DNA of 64,000 bases from 2-12-FULL-60-25 sp003576745 (GCA_030272835.1 SZOQ01000008.1:4734-68733); one strand, 5' to 3'. Shown: positions 48,590-56,589, counted from the first letter of the stretch. Numbers and translations: made by a program. The notes: generated by a model not told the origin, from the letters alone.

Positions 48590-50140
48590 ATGCCCACATT
48601 CCTCCTCGGAAAACGAACGATTGCCGAACGTATCGAAACCGCCCTGCGAAAAACAGGTGCGGTTGGAATGACCGTCCAAATACTGGCAGAAACCGTTTCG
48701 CGTTTGCCGGCCAATCCCGCTTATGCCGGAAAATCTCCCCGGCTTTTGCTGGTGGGCGGCTTTGTGCGGGATGCTCTTATGGGAATACCATCGAAAGACA
48801 TGGACGCCGAAGTCTATGGCGTGTCTCCGGAACGGCTCGAAAAGCTTTTGGAAGAGGAATTCCCCCACCGCGTGAATAAGGTCGGAAAATCGTTCGGCGT
48901 GTATAAAGTGTCGCTCCGAAGCGGAGAGACATTCGATATTTCTTTTCCGCGACGCGAATCAAAATCCGGCCGCGGCCATCGTGGATTCCGCGTGGAGGGC
49001 GACCCGTCCATGAGCATTGAAGATGCGGCGAGGCGGCGCGACTTTACCTTTAATGCCATGGCCGCGGATCCGCTTACGGGCGATCTGGCGGATCCGTTCG
49101 GCGGCTTGCGCGACCTTGCGCATCAGCGGCTCCGCATGACAGATGCGGAGCGGTTTCCTGACGATCCCCTGCGCGTTTACCGCGCGCTGCAATTTGCCGC
49201 GCGTTTCGATTTGATGACAGAAACGGACACACGGGAAACCATGCGCGAAATGGTGGCGCGGGGCGACATGAACGAATTGCCCAAGGAGCGCATTACGGGC
49301 GAAATGGAAAAACTACTCTTGGCTAAAAAACAGTCCGTGGGATGGGAGCTGGCAAAAGAACTGGGGTTAATTCAACGGTATTATCCGGAACTGCATGCGC
49401 TCATCGGCGCGCCGCAGGACCCGGAATGGCATCCGGAAGGCGATGTATGGACGCATACCATAATGACGCTGGATGAAGCTGCCGGCCTTCTCCGCGAACA
49501 GGGAAAGGAACTCACGCGAAATGAACGGCTACAGGTAATGCTTGGTTCCCTGTGCCATGATTTGGGAAAGCCCCAAACCACGCGCGTAATGGACGGGAGA
49601 ATACGCGCACCGGGTCATGCGGAGGCCGGGGCGGAAGAGGCCAAATACCTTCTCTCGCGCTGGACATTCCCGGAAGACGCGAAACATGCCGCGGTCGTGA
49701 TCACCAAAGAGCACCTTGCTCCCCGCGAACTCTTTTGGGCGCGTGAACGCGGGGATCTGGATGATGCGAATTACGCCAATGCCGTCCGGCGGCTTATCAA
49801 ACGTATCGCGCCCGTTTCCTGGCGCGTGCTTGTGTTGGCGGCGGAAGCGGATCATCGCGGCCGCGCCGTTCCGGGTATTGAATCGGCGCCGTATGCCGCG
49901 GGTCAGGCCATGACGCAAGTTATATTGCGCCACGGTTTCCACCGCGAACCCGCACAACCGCTTCTTTTGGGAAGAGATTTGCTTGCACTCGGCCTTGAGC
50001 CCAGCCCGCGCTTTTCGGAACTGCTGCGTACCGTGGAGGACGAACGGGACCTGGGCCGCATTTGCTCCAAAGAAGAGGCTATCACCTTTGTCCGAAATCT
50101 TTTGCATAGGAAAAAGGACAAGCCCAAGGCCCGTCCTTAA
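48590..50140 (+). CDS. cca: CCA tRNA nucleotidyltransferase / poly(A) polymerase family, with HD domain
   Basis: Adds CCA to tRNA 3' ends. Catalytic head LLLVGGFVRDALMG and DMDAEVYGV (metal Asp pair), RRRDFTFNAMAADP, PDDPLRVYRALQFAARF, and RITGEMEKLLLA. A C-terminal HD phosphohydrolase domain follows: EGDVWTHTIMTL, LGSLCHDLGKPQTT, HAEAGAEEAKYLL. 516 aa. The start at 48590 fits the -10 spacing; a longer open frame to 48431 runs through terminators. All tRNAs seen here already encode CCA, so repair rather than synthesis is the likely main task. Confidence 0.93.
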   Translation: MPTFLLGKRTIAERIETALRKTGAVGMTVQILAETVSRLPANPAYAGKSPRLLLVGGFVRDALMGIPSKDMDAEVYGVSPERLEKLLEEEFPHRVNKVGKSFGVYKVSLRSGETFDISFPRRESKSGRGHRGFRVEGDPSMSIEDAARRRDFTFNAMAADPLTGDLADPFGGLRDLAHQRLRMTDAERFPDDPLRVYRALQFAARFDLMTETDTRETMREMVARGDMNELPKERITGEMEKLLLAKKQSVGWELAKELGLIQRYYPELHALIGAPQDPEWHPEGDVWTHTIMTLDEAAGLLREQGKELTRNERLQVMLGSLCHDLGKPQTTRVMDGRIRAPGHAEAGAEEAKYLLSRWTFPEDAKHAAVVITKEHLAPRELFWARERGDLDDANYANAVRRLIKRIAPVSWRVLVLAAEADHRGRAVPGIESAPYAAGQAMTQVILRHGFHREPAQPLLLGRDLLALGLEPSPRFSELLRTVEDERDLGRICSKEEAITFVRNLLHRKKDKPKARP

Positions 50141-50418
50141 TTATTGCCGTCCGCGCGCCGGATGAATTCTTCCGCCCGCAAAATTACAATGGTGCCGTCC
50201 CATTCATGCAGATGAACGACGCCGTTGGATAACAGCTCGCAGCGGATCACGCGCTCCGTGTCGAGCGTATCCCATTGAAGGGCGCGAAAGCAATCGCGGA
50301 CGCGCATGAGCGTCCCCATGCGGAGGAGGAGATGAAGAGAACGGTTTTTCGGAATGACGGCGGAAGGTGCGGCTTTCACGATAGGCAAATCCTGACCCGA
50401 AACGCGCCCATGCGTCAA
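50137..50418 (-). CDS. hypothetical protein (93 aa)
   Basis: Not recognised; soluble, with a beta-rich end (CELLSNGVVHLHEWDGTIVILRAEEFIRR) and a basic centre. Convergent with cca (4-bp overlap of stops) and divergent from the TrmB-type gene. A TTG start at 50418 lies 10 nt after TATCAC (50429-50434 on the minus strand), fitting the leaderless pattern; no in-frame ATG is near. Confidence 0.5.
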   Translation of the reverse strand: MTHGRVSGQDLPIVKAAPSAVIPKNRSLHLLLRMGTLMRVRDCFRALQWDTLDTERVIRCELLSNGVVHLHEWDGTIVILRAEEFIRRADGNN

Positions 50419-50428
50419 GCGCAGAATC

Positions 50429-50438
50429 GTGATACAGT
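50429..50438. promoter_or_regulatory. overlapping divergent -10 elements
   Basis: GTGATACAGT reads TGA-TACAGT rightward (10 nt before ATG 50449) and TGTATCAC leftward (10 nt before TTG 50418), so one sequence could serve both genes. Confidence 0.45.
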
Positions 50439-50448
50439 AGGGGTCGCT

Positions 50449-51192
50449 ATGAAGGATATTACGCCAATTTTAAAGTCACTCGGGCTTTTGGACAGCGAAA
50501 TCAAAACCTATCGCGCGGCGCTCCAATACGGTCCGCAAACCGTGCTGGATCTCACCAAACGCACCGGACTGTCGCGGCAGGCCATTTACGTGGCCATCGA
50601 CAGCCTGTCGGAACGCGGAATCATGTCGAGCGCTCTACACGGAAAAAAGCGTCTGTATGCGGCCGAGCATCCGGAAAAACTTCTTGCATATGCCCGCCGC
50701 CGCGAATCGGACATGAACGAGCGCATCCGCGACCTTGAACGCCTCGTGCCGGAACTCGAATTACAAATCGGCGGCGAACGTCCCACGGTGCGAGTGTTCG
50801 AAGGAAAAGAAGGCGTCAAGGCCATTTTGGCCGACATGTACGAAGCAAAGGCCGAGCACTTCGAAGAAATCGCGGATTTAGATGCGCTCTATGCCGTGCT
50901 GGATGTGGAGGATCTCAAACCTCTTCGGACGCATACCGTCAAAATGAAAGCGCGTTCCCTGCTCTCCGGCGAACCCAAAAGCATTATGCCGAAAGCAGAC
51001 CGGTATTTGCTGCCCAAGGAGTACGCGGGGTTCAAGTCGAATATCACCATCTACGGCAATAAAATCGCCCTCGTGACGTTTGAAGGAAAAATGTATTCGG
51101 TCATCATTGAAAGCGCGGCGCTCGCAAAAACCCTTCGCGTCCTGTTCGATCTGGCTTTGAAAGAAGCCTCCAAACATTTTCCGAAATCATAA
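50449..51192 (+). CDS. TrmB-family transcriptional regulator
   Basis: 247 aa. N-terminal winged helix: LKSLGLLDSEIKTYRAALQYGPQTVLDLTKRTGLSRQAIYVAIDSLSERGIM (about 8-60), a coiled-coil segment (RRRESDMNERIRDLERLVPELELQI), and a C-terminal domain with the family's FEGKEGVKAILADMYEAK and IYGNKIALVTFEGKMYSVIIE. Archaeal TrmB relatives sense sugars. In CPR many copies occur and effectors are unknown. Leaderless by -10 position. A control role over the divergent 93-aa gene is possible. Confidence 0.88.
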   Translation: MKDITPILKSLGLLDSEIKTYRAALQYGPQTVLDLTKRTGLSRQAIYVAIDSLSERGIMSSALHGKKRLYAAEHPEKLLAYARRRESDMNERIRDLERLVPELELQIGGERPTVRVFEGKEGVKAILADMYEAKAEHFEEIADLDALYAVLDVEDLKPLRTHTVKMKARSLLSGEPKSIMPKADRYLLPKEYAGFKSNITIYGNKIALVTFEGKMYSVIIESAALAKTLRVLFDLALKEASKHFPKS

Positions 51193-51193
51193 G

Positions 51194-51222
51194 AAAACCC
51201 CGCCATGCGTTTTGGCGGGGGC
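51194..51222 (+). terminator. intrinsic terminator-like hairpin
   Basis: CCCCGCC and GGCGGGG arms just after the regulator stop. Confidence 0.7.
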
Positions 51223-51309
51223 GAGCGGCTCTGCAAAGAAGCCACGTGTATCTTTCATCTATTGTGCGCGGCATAACGAAGGAACCGTAGAAACGCGGAT
51301 GGAGCATTC

Positions 51310-51591
51310 ATGCTTGGTTTGCATGAACCAGAACGGGGGGCGATGGTCTCCGTAATCTACCCGGAAAACATCGTCTTCATCCGGCTGGAAGCGCCCGCGG
51401 AGCATGCATCGTCAATGCGGCTCGTCATTCCTGTTTCCTCCGTGTTTCCGTTCCGAACATGCGGGAATCCTACAAACGTTGTCGCCTACCCGCTTCCCAT
51501 AAACGCATTCATGGGACCGGGCACCCTAGGTGTTTCCGGCCTTTTTGTCAAGAAATCGATGGAAACACGCGACCGGTTCCCGCACGTATGA
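51310..51591 (+). CDS. small hypothetical protein (93 aa)
   Basis: Not recognised; beta-rich with MVSVIYPENIVFIRLEAPAEH and SSMRLVIPVSSVFPFRTCG. GGATGGAG precedes the ATG by 7 nt. Codon use looks like that of the neighbouring genes, which supports a real gene, but no homology is evident. Confidence 0.45.
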   Translation: MLGLHEPERGAMVSVIYPENIVFIRLEAPAEHASSMRLVIPVSSVFPFRTCGNPTNVVAYPLPINAFMGPGTLGVSGLFVKKSMETRDRFPHV

Positions 51592-51709
51592 ACCTGCCGG
51601 ATAGTGGACCTGTCCAAAAGGAAATAGACGGTTGTAAAGAATTATTTACACATTTTTCATAAAAAAGACTTCTTTTTCAAAGAAAAATCATTTTTTGTCC
51701 AGCACTCTC

Positions 51710-51738
51710 TTGACACATCATGCGTTTTGTGATAGATT
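51710..51738 (+). promoter_or_regulatory. consensus promoter of the 46-aa gene
   Basis: TTGACA (51710-51715), 17 nt, TAGATT (51733-51738); leader about 42 nt ending in GAGAGGAGAGAGACAA. Confidence 0.7.
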
Positions 51739-51786
51739 CTCGCGTTCGCTGCTCAGACTTCTGCCAATGCGAGAGGAGAGAGACAA

Positions 51787-51927
51787 GTGAACAGCCATCG
51801 AGGAGAGGGCGAAACCGGCGCATACGGTTTCTGTGCGGGTACAACTATGTGTTCAACCTTTATTGAAACCACAGACCCGTTGAACAGAGCCGCGCCGCTT
51901 CCCGCCCTCGAAATATTCCGTTTGTGA
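51787..51927 (+). CDS. small protein (46 aa), GTG start
   Basis: Predicted from promoter, very strong ribosome-binding site and open frame rather than homology. Sequence is short and mixed (HRGEGETGAYGFCAGTTMCS, then DPLNRAAPLPALEIFRL), with two cysteines. It could equally be an mRNA leader or regulatory RNA; a 9-bp perfect hairpin follows 75 nt later. Confidence 0.4.
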   Translation: MNSHRGEGETGAYGFCAGTTMCSTFIETTDPLNRAAPLPALEIFRL

Positions 51928-52000
51928 TAAACCGGACGCGGCGACGAATAATCCCGCTTCCCGAATGCCGCCCCCTGAAACATTCTTTGGCCAACCATGA

Positions 52001-52023
52001 CAGGAACGCAGTCGTCTGCGTTC
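52001..52023 (+). terminator. 9-bp perfect hairpin
   Basis: GGAACGCAG and CTGCGTTCC arms with TCGT loop, no T run; between two small ORFs. Confidence 0.45.
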
Positions 52024-52040
52024 CCGCCCATATCGCACGC

Positions 52041-52256
52041 ATGGAGCATAAGGAGAGAGAGCTTCATTGCGGTGTGGGCGGGCTTGCAGGTAACGCCGTG
52101 ACAATGATACATACGGTACGCGGAACCGGTTCTGCCGATGCGGAACGAATCCTGCACGTCTTCGAGCGCAAACGCCGGATGGTGACGATGACCCCTCAAT
52201 CGTCTCTCCGCGCGTTTGCGCTTTCTTTTTCGCTGTTGGCAATGAGCGATTGGTGA
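52041..52256 (+). CDS. doubtful small ORF (71 aa)
   Basis: Open frame with internal AAGGAGAGAGAG (52050-52061) that would suit a GT G start at 52074 only at long spacing. Contains GVGGLAGNAVTMIHTVRGTG. No homology; listed because the purine tract resembles true ribosome-binding sites elsewhere in the window. Confidence 0.2.
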   Translation: MEHKERELHCGVGGLAGNAVTMIHTVRGTGSADAERILHVFERKRRMVTMTPQSSLRAFALSFSLLAMSDW

Positions 52257-52259
52257 AAG

Positions 52260-52505
52260 GGAACAAGTGAGTAGTTAGTGGTGAGTGGTTACGGGTTTCG
52301 GGCGCAAGGCTCACGGCGCATTGACTTTGCACCCTCTACGTTCTACGTCCTACGTACTCTTCGCATCCCGCTTACCGCATGGCCCCCTACGCAACTACGT
52401 ACTACGCAACTACGCAACTCCCCGCATGACTCACGACCCATGACCCACGCAACTACATCCTACGCCCTACGTACCCATCCTTCCCTTCCACCCGCGCGCA
52501 TCCTA
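52260..52505. repeat. intergenic mosaic repeat, copy 7
   Basis: GGTTACGGGTTTCGGGCG, AAGGCTCACGGCG, CTACGTTCTACGTCCTACG, CTACGCAACTACGTACTACG, CAACTACGCAACTCC, GACTCACGACCCATGACCC, CTACGCCCTACG; ends at the nudix promoter. Confidence 0.85.
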
Positions 52506-52509
52506 TTCT
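52504..52509 (+). promoter_or_regulatory. -10 element of nudix gene
   Basis: TATTCT, 6 nt before the ATG. Confidence 0.4.
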
Positions 52510-52515
52510 CTCCGC

Positions 52516-53091
52516 ATGCCCTATACCCTTCCGCCGCATGCACAACGCGTATTCGATGGTGTTCTATTCAATGTATGGCAATGGGACCAGGAACTGTATG
52601 ACGGATCCCATGCCACCTATGAATGCGCCACGCGGCATGATTCCGCATCCATGATCGCGTTTTCCGACCCCAAAACCATTCTTCTCACAGAGCAAGAACA
52701 GCCCTCGCGCGAAAAGCCGTTTTTGGATGTTCCGGGCGGGCGCGTGGATAAAGGGGAAACAGCGGAACACGCGGCGCGCAGGGAGTTTGAAGAAGAAACG
52801 GGATTACGCGTGGGCAGAATGCGACATTTCCAAACTATTCCTCTTGAAGGATCAACCCGTTTTTCGATTTCCCTGTTTTTAGGAACCGATCTCACGAATC
52901 ATGCCGAGGGATCGCACACCGAACCCGGTGAAAAAATCCGCTTGCGGCCCGTGCCCTGGGAAGAAGCCGTGCGACTTTCCCTAAACGGCGCGCTTCGACA
53001 GGCTTGGGTAATGCTCGCCATTCTCCGCATAGAGTATGATCCGGAAACGCGGCGCATGCTCGACGATTTTTTGAAGCCTTCCGGCGCATAG
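52516..53091 (+). CDS. Nudix hydrolase, ADP-ribose pyrophosphatase-like
   Basis: 191 aa. Complete Nudix box G-x5-E-x7-RE-x2-EE-x-G: GGRVDKGETAEHAARREFEEETGL (about 76-99). The N-terminus (RVFDGVLFNVWQWDQELYDGSHATYE) is typical of ADP-ribose or sugar-nucleotide hydrolases, which need a helical N-domain for dimerisation. Substrate not certain. Leaderless by -10 position; followed by a membrane protein gene, mutY and an endonuclease Q-like gene. Confidence 0.9.
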   Translation: MPYTLPPHAQRVFDGVLFNVWQWDQELYDGSHATYECATRHDSASMIAFSDPKTILLTEQEQPSREKPFLDVPGGRVDKGETAEHAARREFEEETGLRVGRMRHFQTIPLEGSTRFSISLFLGTDLTNHAEGSHTEPGEKIRLRPVPWEEAVRLSLNGALRQAWVMLAILRIEYDPETRRMLDDFLKPSGA

Positions 53092-53146
53092 TCGTTTTGC
53101 AGGTCCTCGCCATGCGCCCTATACTCACGGCCGTATATATCTTGAT

Positions 53147-53860
53147 ATGAAACGCGCCACCCCGCTCATCCTCGCAATTCTCTTGGGCGCTTTGGCCGCC
53201 GGCGCCGGCATCGGTATTTTTTTGAAGCTCGCAAACGATGACAGGCACCGTCTGGCGGTAGCGCTCGAAGATGCGCGAACCAAAGCGGAACAAGCGGTAA
53301 AAGACAAACAGACGATTGCGGACGACGCGAATCAGAAAGTGGAGGAAGCGAATGCCGAAGTCGCCAAAGCGCAGCGCGTGGTTGAAAACATTAAAGAGGA
53401 GCAAAAGCTCATGCTCGCTGCGGAAAAACTTACAAAACCTCCGAGCTACCTTCTGCGGAACTGGTCGCATGCCGTATCGCTCTCTCAAGGTATAGGTTTG
53501 TCCCTTCCGCCTGATACCGGCATCGAGTCCGACACCTCCGCCGCCCTCACGGCTGTCATTTCGGGCGCGAATGCGGGCGTAACGGGGGATATGCGATGGC
53601 TCTCTATTACACCGTATGATGCGAATCGGGAACAGGAGATGCTCGCTTCCTTCGCCACGAGCACGGGTATTTCCTATGTGGTCGATGGCGTACTCCTGAC
53701 CGGCAAAACCGGAACCATGCCCGGCGGCGGCGCCATGTTGGTGCTCCGCGTACGATCATCCGGCGTACCTACGCATCTTCTTTGGATGAAGAATCCCGGA
53801 ACACTCGGGAGCGGCGACGGATTCAAGCGACTGCTTTCCACGCTTGAATTCGACTCCTAG
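53147..53860 (+). CDS. membrane-anchored coiled-coil protein (237 aa)
   Basis: N-terminal membrane helix (TPLILAILLGALAAGAGIGIFL), a coiled coil of about 70 residues (LEDARTKAEQAVKDKQ, NQKVEEANAEVAKAQ), and a C-terminal alpha/beta domain of about 120 residues (WSHAVSLSQGIGLSLPPDT, DMRWLSITPYDANREQEML, GTMPGGGAMLVLRVRSSG). Function unknown. It stops 20 nt before mutY. Confidence 0.7.
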   Translation: MKRATPLILAILLGALAAGAGIGIFLKLANDDRHRLAVALEDARTKAEQAVKDKQTIADDANQKVEEANAEVAKAQRVVENIKEEQKLMLAAEKLTKPPSYLLRNWSHAVSLSQGIGLSLPPDTGIESDTSAALTAVISGANAGVTGDMRWLSITPYDANREQEMLASFATSTGISYVVDGVLLTGKTGTMPGGGAMLVLRVRSSGVPTHLLWMKNPGTLGSGDGFKRLLSTLEFDS

Positions 53861-53882
53861 TACTATCGCTGTTTCGAGCGCT

Positions 53883-54773
53883 ATGGCAGATCCGAGGCTT
53901 CTCCGCCTGCTCCGCTGGTTCGCAAAACACAAACGAAGGCTCCCCTGGCGGAATACGCGCGACTCGTATCGGATTTACATATCGGAAATCATGCTCCAGC
54001 AAACGCAAGTACCGCGGGTGCTGGAGCATTACCGCGCATGGCTCCGACGCTTTCCGTCGTGGAAAGCGCTCGCGAAAGCGCGGACGGATGACATTCTCCG
54101 AGCCTGGGCCGGCCTTGGTTATAATCGCCGCGCATTACACGCGCGCGACGCGGCTCGACATGTTTTGCGGCATGGTGTTCCAAAAACGCTCGAAGAATGG
54201 ATGCGTCTCAAAGGCGCCGGCTCATACACCGCGCGAGCCGCGTATGCCATTGTGTCGCGGAAACCCGTGCTCGCCATCGATACCAATGTCCGCAGGGCGG
54301 CGGGCCGCATATTTTTAGGCATCCCCTATCCCTCGCCGGAAAACGATGCGCGGATTGAGAAAGCTTTGGCCAAGGCAGGATTCGGCGCGCCATCCCATTG
54401 GGCGCTTGCGCAAGCCTTTATGGATTTCGGGACGGCCATTTGCCGGAGCAAACCAAACTGCGGAGCCTGCCCGTTCGCGGCCGACTGCATGGCCGCGCAA
54501 GAATTTTTGAGCGGGTCCGCCGCCAAACCGAAACCGCGGCGCGCAGAAACCGTCCGTGCGGGAAAACGCTATCCGGATCGCATATACCGGGGACGCATTG
54601 TGGAGATTCTGCGCACGCAACAATATGCCGACCTCCGCACCATCGGCGCAAACATCGATCCATCGTATTGTCACGCGCATGACGCCGCATGGATTACGAA
54701 CATGGCGAATCGATTGGTGAAAGACGGATTAATCGGTCGTCGCGGTTTTCGCATTTTTCTCGCTATGGAATAA
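53883..54773 (+). CDS. mutY: A/G-specific adenine glycosylase MutY (no Nudix domain)
   Basis: Removes adenine mispaired with 8-oxoG. LPWRNTRDSYRIYISEIMLQQTQV with catalytic Glu, helix-hairpin-helix MRLKGAGSYTARAAYAI, catalytic Asp in AIDTNVRRAAGRIF, and the iron-sulfur loop CRSKPNCGACPFAADC. The first spacing is C-x5-C, one shorter than the usual C-x6-C. The C-terminal MutT-like 8-oxoG-recognition domain is missing and replaced by a 90-residue winged-helix-like tail (RIYRGRIVEILRTQQYADLRTIGANI). 296 aa. Start at 53883; the earlier in-frame start at 53844 overlaps the previous gene. Confidence 0.92.
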   Translation: MADPRLLRLLRWFAKHKRRLPWRNTRDSYRIYISEIMLQQTQVPRVLEHYRAWLRRFPSWKALAKARTDDILRAWAGLGYNRRALHARDAARHVLRHGVPKTLEEWMRLKGAGSYTARAAYAIVSRKPVLAIDTNVRRAAGRIFLGIPYPSPENDARIEKALAKAGFGAPSHWALAQAFMDFGTAICRSKPNCGACPFAADCMAAQEFLSGSAAKPKPRRAETVRAGKRYPDRIYRGRIVEILRTQQYADLRTIGANIDPSYCHAHDAAWITNMANRLVKDGLIGRRGFRIFLAME

Positions 54774-55079
54774 AAGTTATCCACATGTTTCACTTTTTCC
54801 CGCTATATTCACGATCGCATTTTCATAGTCACGTTCGCGACAATATGCAGTGCACATAACGCATTGTTCAATCTCTGTATGCGAGCCGCGCGCATGCAAA
54901 ATGCATAAACGACGCAAAAAACCGCTACATTAAGAGCATTTTTTGCAAAAAAATCATACGCATGACGCATACGCATTCTGTTGCGCATGAAGACACGCAT
55001 GCGACAAAAGAAAAAAAAGAAAAAATATGTTCACCGTTTGAATGCTCAAACGCGCGTATTGTGCAGAAATATTTTTCCA
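54774..55079. promoter_or_regulatory. AT-rich regulatory region with DnaA box and CGCAT iterations
   Basis: TTATCCACA (54777-54785) is a perfect DnaA box. A further 230 bp carry about nine ACGCAT/ATGCG words (for example ACGCATGACGCATACGCATT around 54958) and A-rich runs. No gene is supported here. A second box, TGTGGATAA, is at 56869-56877. Confidence 0.4.
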
Positions 55080-55105
55080 TTGACGAAACAATTCTGTGCT
55101 ATACT
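55080..55105 (+). promoter_or_regulatory. promoter of the basic peptide gene
   Basis: TGC-TATACT extended -10 (55097-55105) with TTGACG upstream (14-nt spacing, short); leader about 75 nt. Confidence 0.5.
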
Positions 55106-55186
55106 TCTTTTGTAATCGTTTTGCGTACGGACTCACGACGCACGCGATTCACGAACATCCATCACGAAAGAAAGGGAGGTGATACT

Positions 55187-55294
55187 ATGGCAAAACGTCG
55201 AAAGAAGGCAGCTCCGAAGAAGAAGGCGGCCCCGAAGCGAAAGAAGAAGGCCGCTCCGAAGAAGCGAAAGGCAACGCGTCGCAAGAAGCGCTAA
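55187..55294 (+). CDS. Lys/Arg-rich 35-aa histone-like peptide
   Basis: MAKRRKKAAPKKKAAPKRKK followed by similar repeats: nearly only Lys, Arg, Ala and Pro, with four A-A-P-K type units like histone H1 tails or HU extensions. The ribosome-binding site AAAGGGAGGTGAT is the longest match to the 16S tail in the window. It likely binds DNA or RNA and may be abundant. It lies downstream of the CGCAT-rich region and has a bidirectional terminator. Confidence 0.75.
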   Translation: MAKRRKKAAPKKKAAPKRKKKAAPKKRKATRRKKR

Positions 55295-55302
55295 AACCGT
55301 TC

Positions 55303-55332
55303 TCAAAATCCCCCGCTCGTCGGGGGATTTTG
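55303..55332. terminator. bidirectional terminator
   Basis: CAAAATCCCCCG and CGGGGGATTTTG arms between the basic-peptide and PHP genes. Confidence 0.9.
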
Positions 55333-55334
55333 AT

Positions 55335-56582
55335 TTATATCGCGAGATTCGATTGCTTCGGCGCCTCCGGCAAAGAAACGCGGATACGACCGTATGCGCC
55401 GTCATACCCGGGTGTTCGGATAACCCTCCCCTCGCGCATGGCCGAAATGGCATCCGAGATTGCGTGCCCCGCCAAAGCGCGGATGTCCTCGGCGGACATA
55501 TCGAGAAGCACGCCGAATTCCGTTCTACCGTCCGATACCAGCGCATCATAGGCCGTGCGCACTTTTTTGGACGACGGGCCCACGCCGAGCATCTGGCCCA
55601 GCAATTCCGCAAGAGGAATAATGTAGCGATGCGGAACCGAGGCGGGAACAAAAGCCGCGCTTTCCTCGCGATCGGCGAGCGCAGATACCCGATGAAGCAC
55701 GCCCACGGTGAGCGGCTTTCCGCACACCGGACAGATCCCTTTTCGTTTTTTCGTTTCCCCGGGTTCGCACCAAAACGCGCATTGCCGATGGCCGTCCGCA
55801 TGGTATTTTCCTTCCTCCGGAAAAAATTCAATGGTTTCGATAAAAGCGCTGCGGTCTTTCTCCGCGAGAATACGGCGCAATTCCGAATATGACGGTTCAT
55901 TCATACGAAACACATTTGCTTCGCGACCGAGCTTGTCGAGCGAATGCGCATCGGAATTCGAGACGAGCAACATATTGTCGAGCGAGGACACTTTTCGATT
56001 CATGGGCGGATCGGAAGAAAGACCGGTTTCGATGGCAAAGATATGCGGCGCCATGTCTCCAAAACATTCTGTGAGGGAATCGAATCCGGATTGGGAGCCG
56101 AATACGGAAAACCACGGCGTCCAGGCATGCGCGGGAATGCACAGGATTTCCGGACTGCATTCAAGCGCGATCTTCAGCAATTCCTCGGAATCGATTCCCA
56201 AAATCGGACGGCCGTCCGCTTTTAGATTGCATCCCCTCTTCTCCAATGCCGCGATGAACCGGTCAACGGAGACAAGATCAGGAAACAAAAATATATGATG
56301 CACGCGGCGCACGTTGCCGCCGCGTTTGTAGATGCAGGAAATCTCCGTTGAAAGAATAAAACGGGTTCTGCTCCTGTCGCCGGTGAGCTGGTACACGCCA
56401 TTGCCCGCCAGTTCAAGCTCATCGCTGATATGCGCCCTCCATGCCGGATGCGTAATGTCGGATGTACCCACGAGGTGTATGCCTTTCCGTTCGCACGCGC
56501 GGGCGATATTCGGGAGGGTAAGCTCTTTGGAACAGGCGCGTGAATATTTTGAATGCAGGTGGAAGTCGGTAATGCAGCGCAT
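55335..56582 (-). CDS. PHP-domain protein, endonuclease Q-like (TIGR00375 type)
   Basis: 415 aa. PHP metal sites: DFHLHSKYS (residues 6-14), GTSDITHPAW, TGDRSRTRFILSTEISC, CIPAHAWTPWFSVFGSQSG, and SNSDAHSLDKLG. A zinc finger with CAFWC and CPVCGKPL (about 275-300) and a helix-rich tail with HhH-like VRTAYDALVSDGRTEFGVLL follow. Archaeal and some bacterial relatives (EndoQ) nick DNA 5' of deaminated bases such as uracil or hypoxanthine. Placement near mutY and Nudix supports repair. TACGAT (56590-56595) ends 7 nt before the ATG. Confidence 0.85.
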   Translation of the reverse strand: MRCITDFHLHSKYSRACSKELTLPNIARACERKGIHLVGTSDITHPAWRAHISDELELAGNGVYQLTGDRSRTRFILSTEISCIYKRGGNVRRVHHIFLFPDLVSVDRFIAALEKRGCNLKADGRPILGIDSEELLKIALECSPEILCIPAHAWTPWFSVFGSQSGFDSLTECFGDMAPHIFAIETGLSSDPPMNRKVSSLDNMLLVSNSDAHSLDKLGREANVFRMNEPSYSELRRILAEKDRSAFIETIEFFPEEGKYHADGHRQCAFWCEPGETKKRKGICPVCGKPLTVGVLHRVSALADREESAAFVPASVPHRYIIPLAELLGQMLGVGPSSKKVRTAYDALVSDGRTEFGVLLDMSAEDIRALAGHAISDAISAMREGRVIRTPGYDGAYGRIRVSLPEAPKQSNLAI

Positions 56583-56589
56583 GGCGTTT

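Noticed and set aside
4971..52505. CRISPR arrays in the repeat-rich gaps
   Set aside because: Words are degenerate, without constant repeat length or unique spacers, and no cas genes are present.
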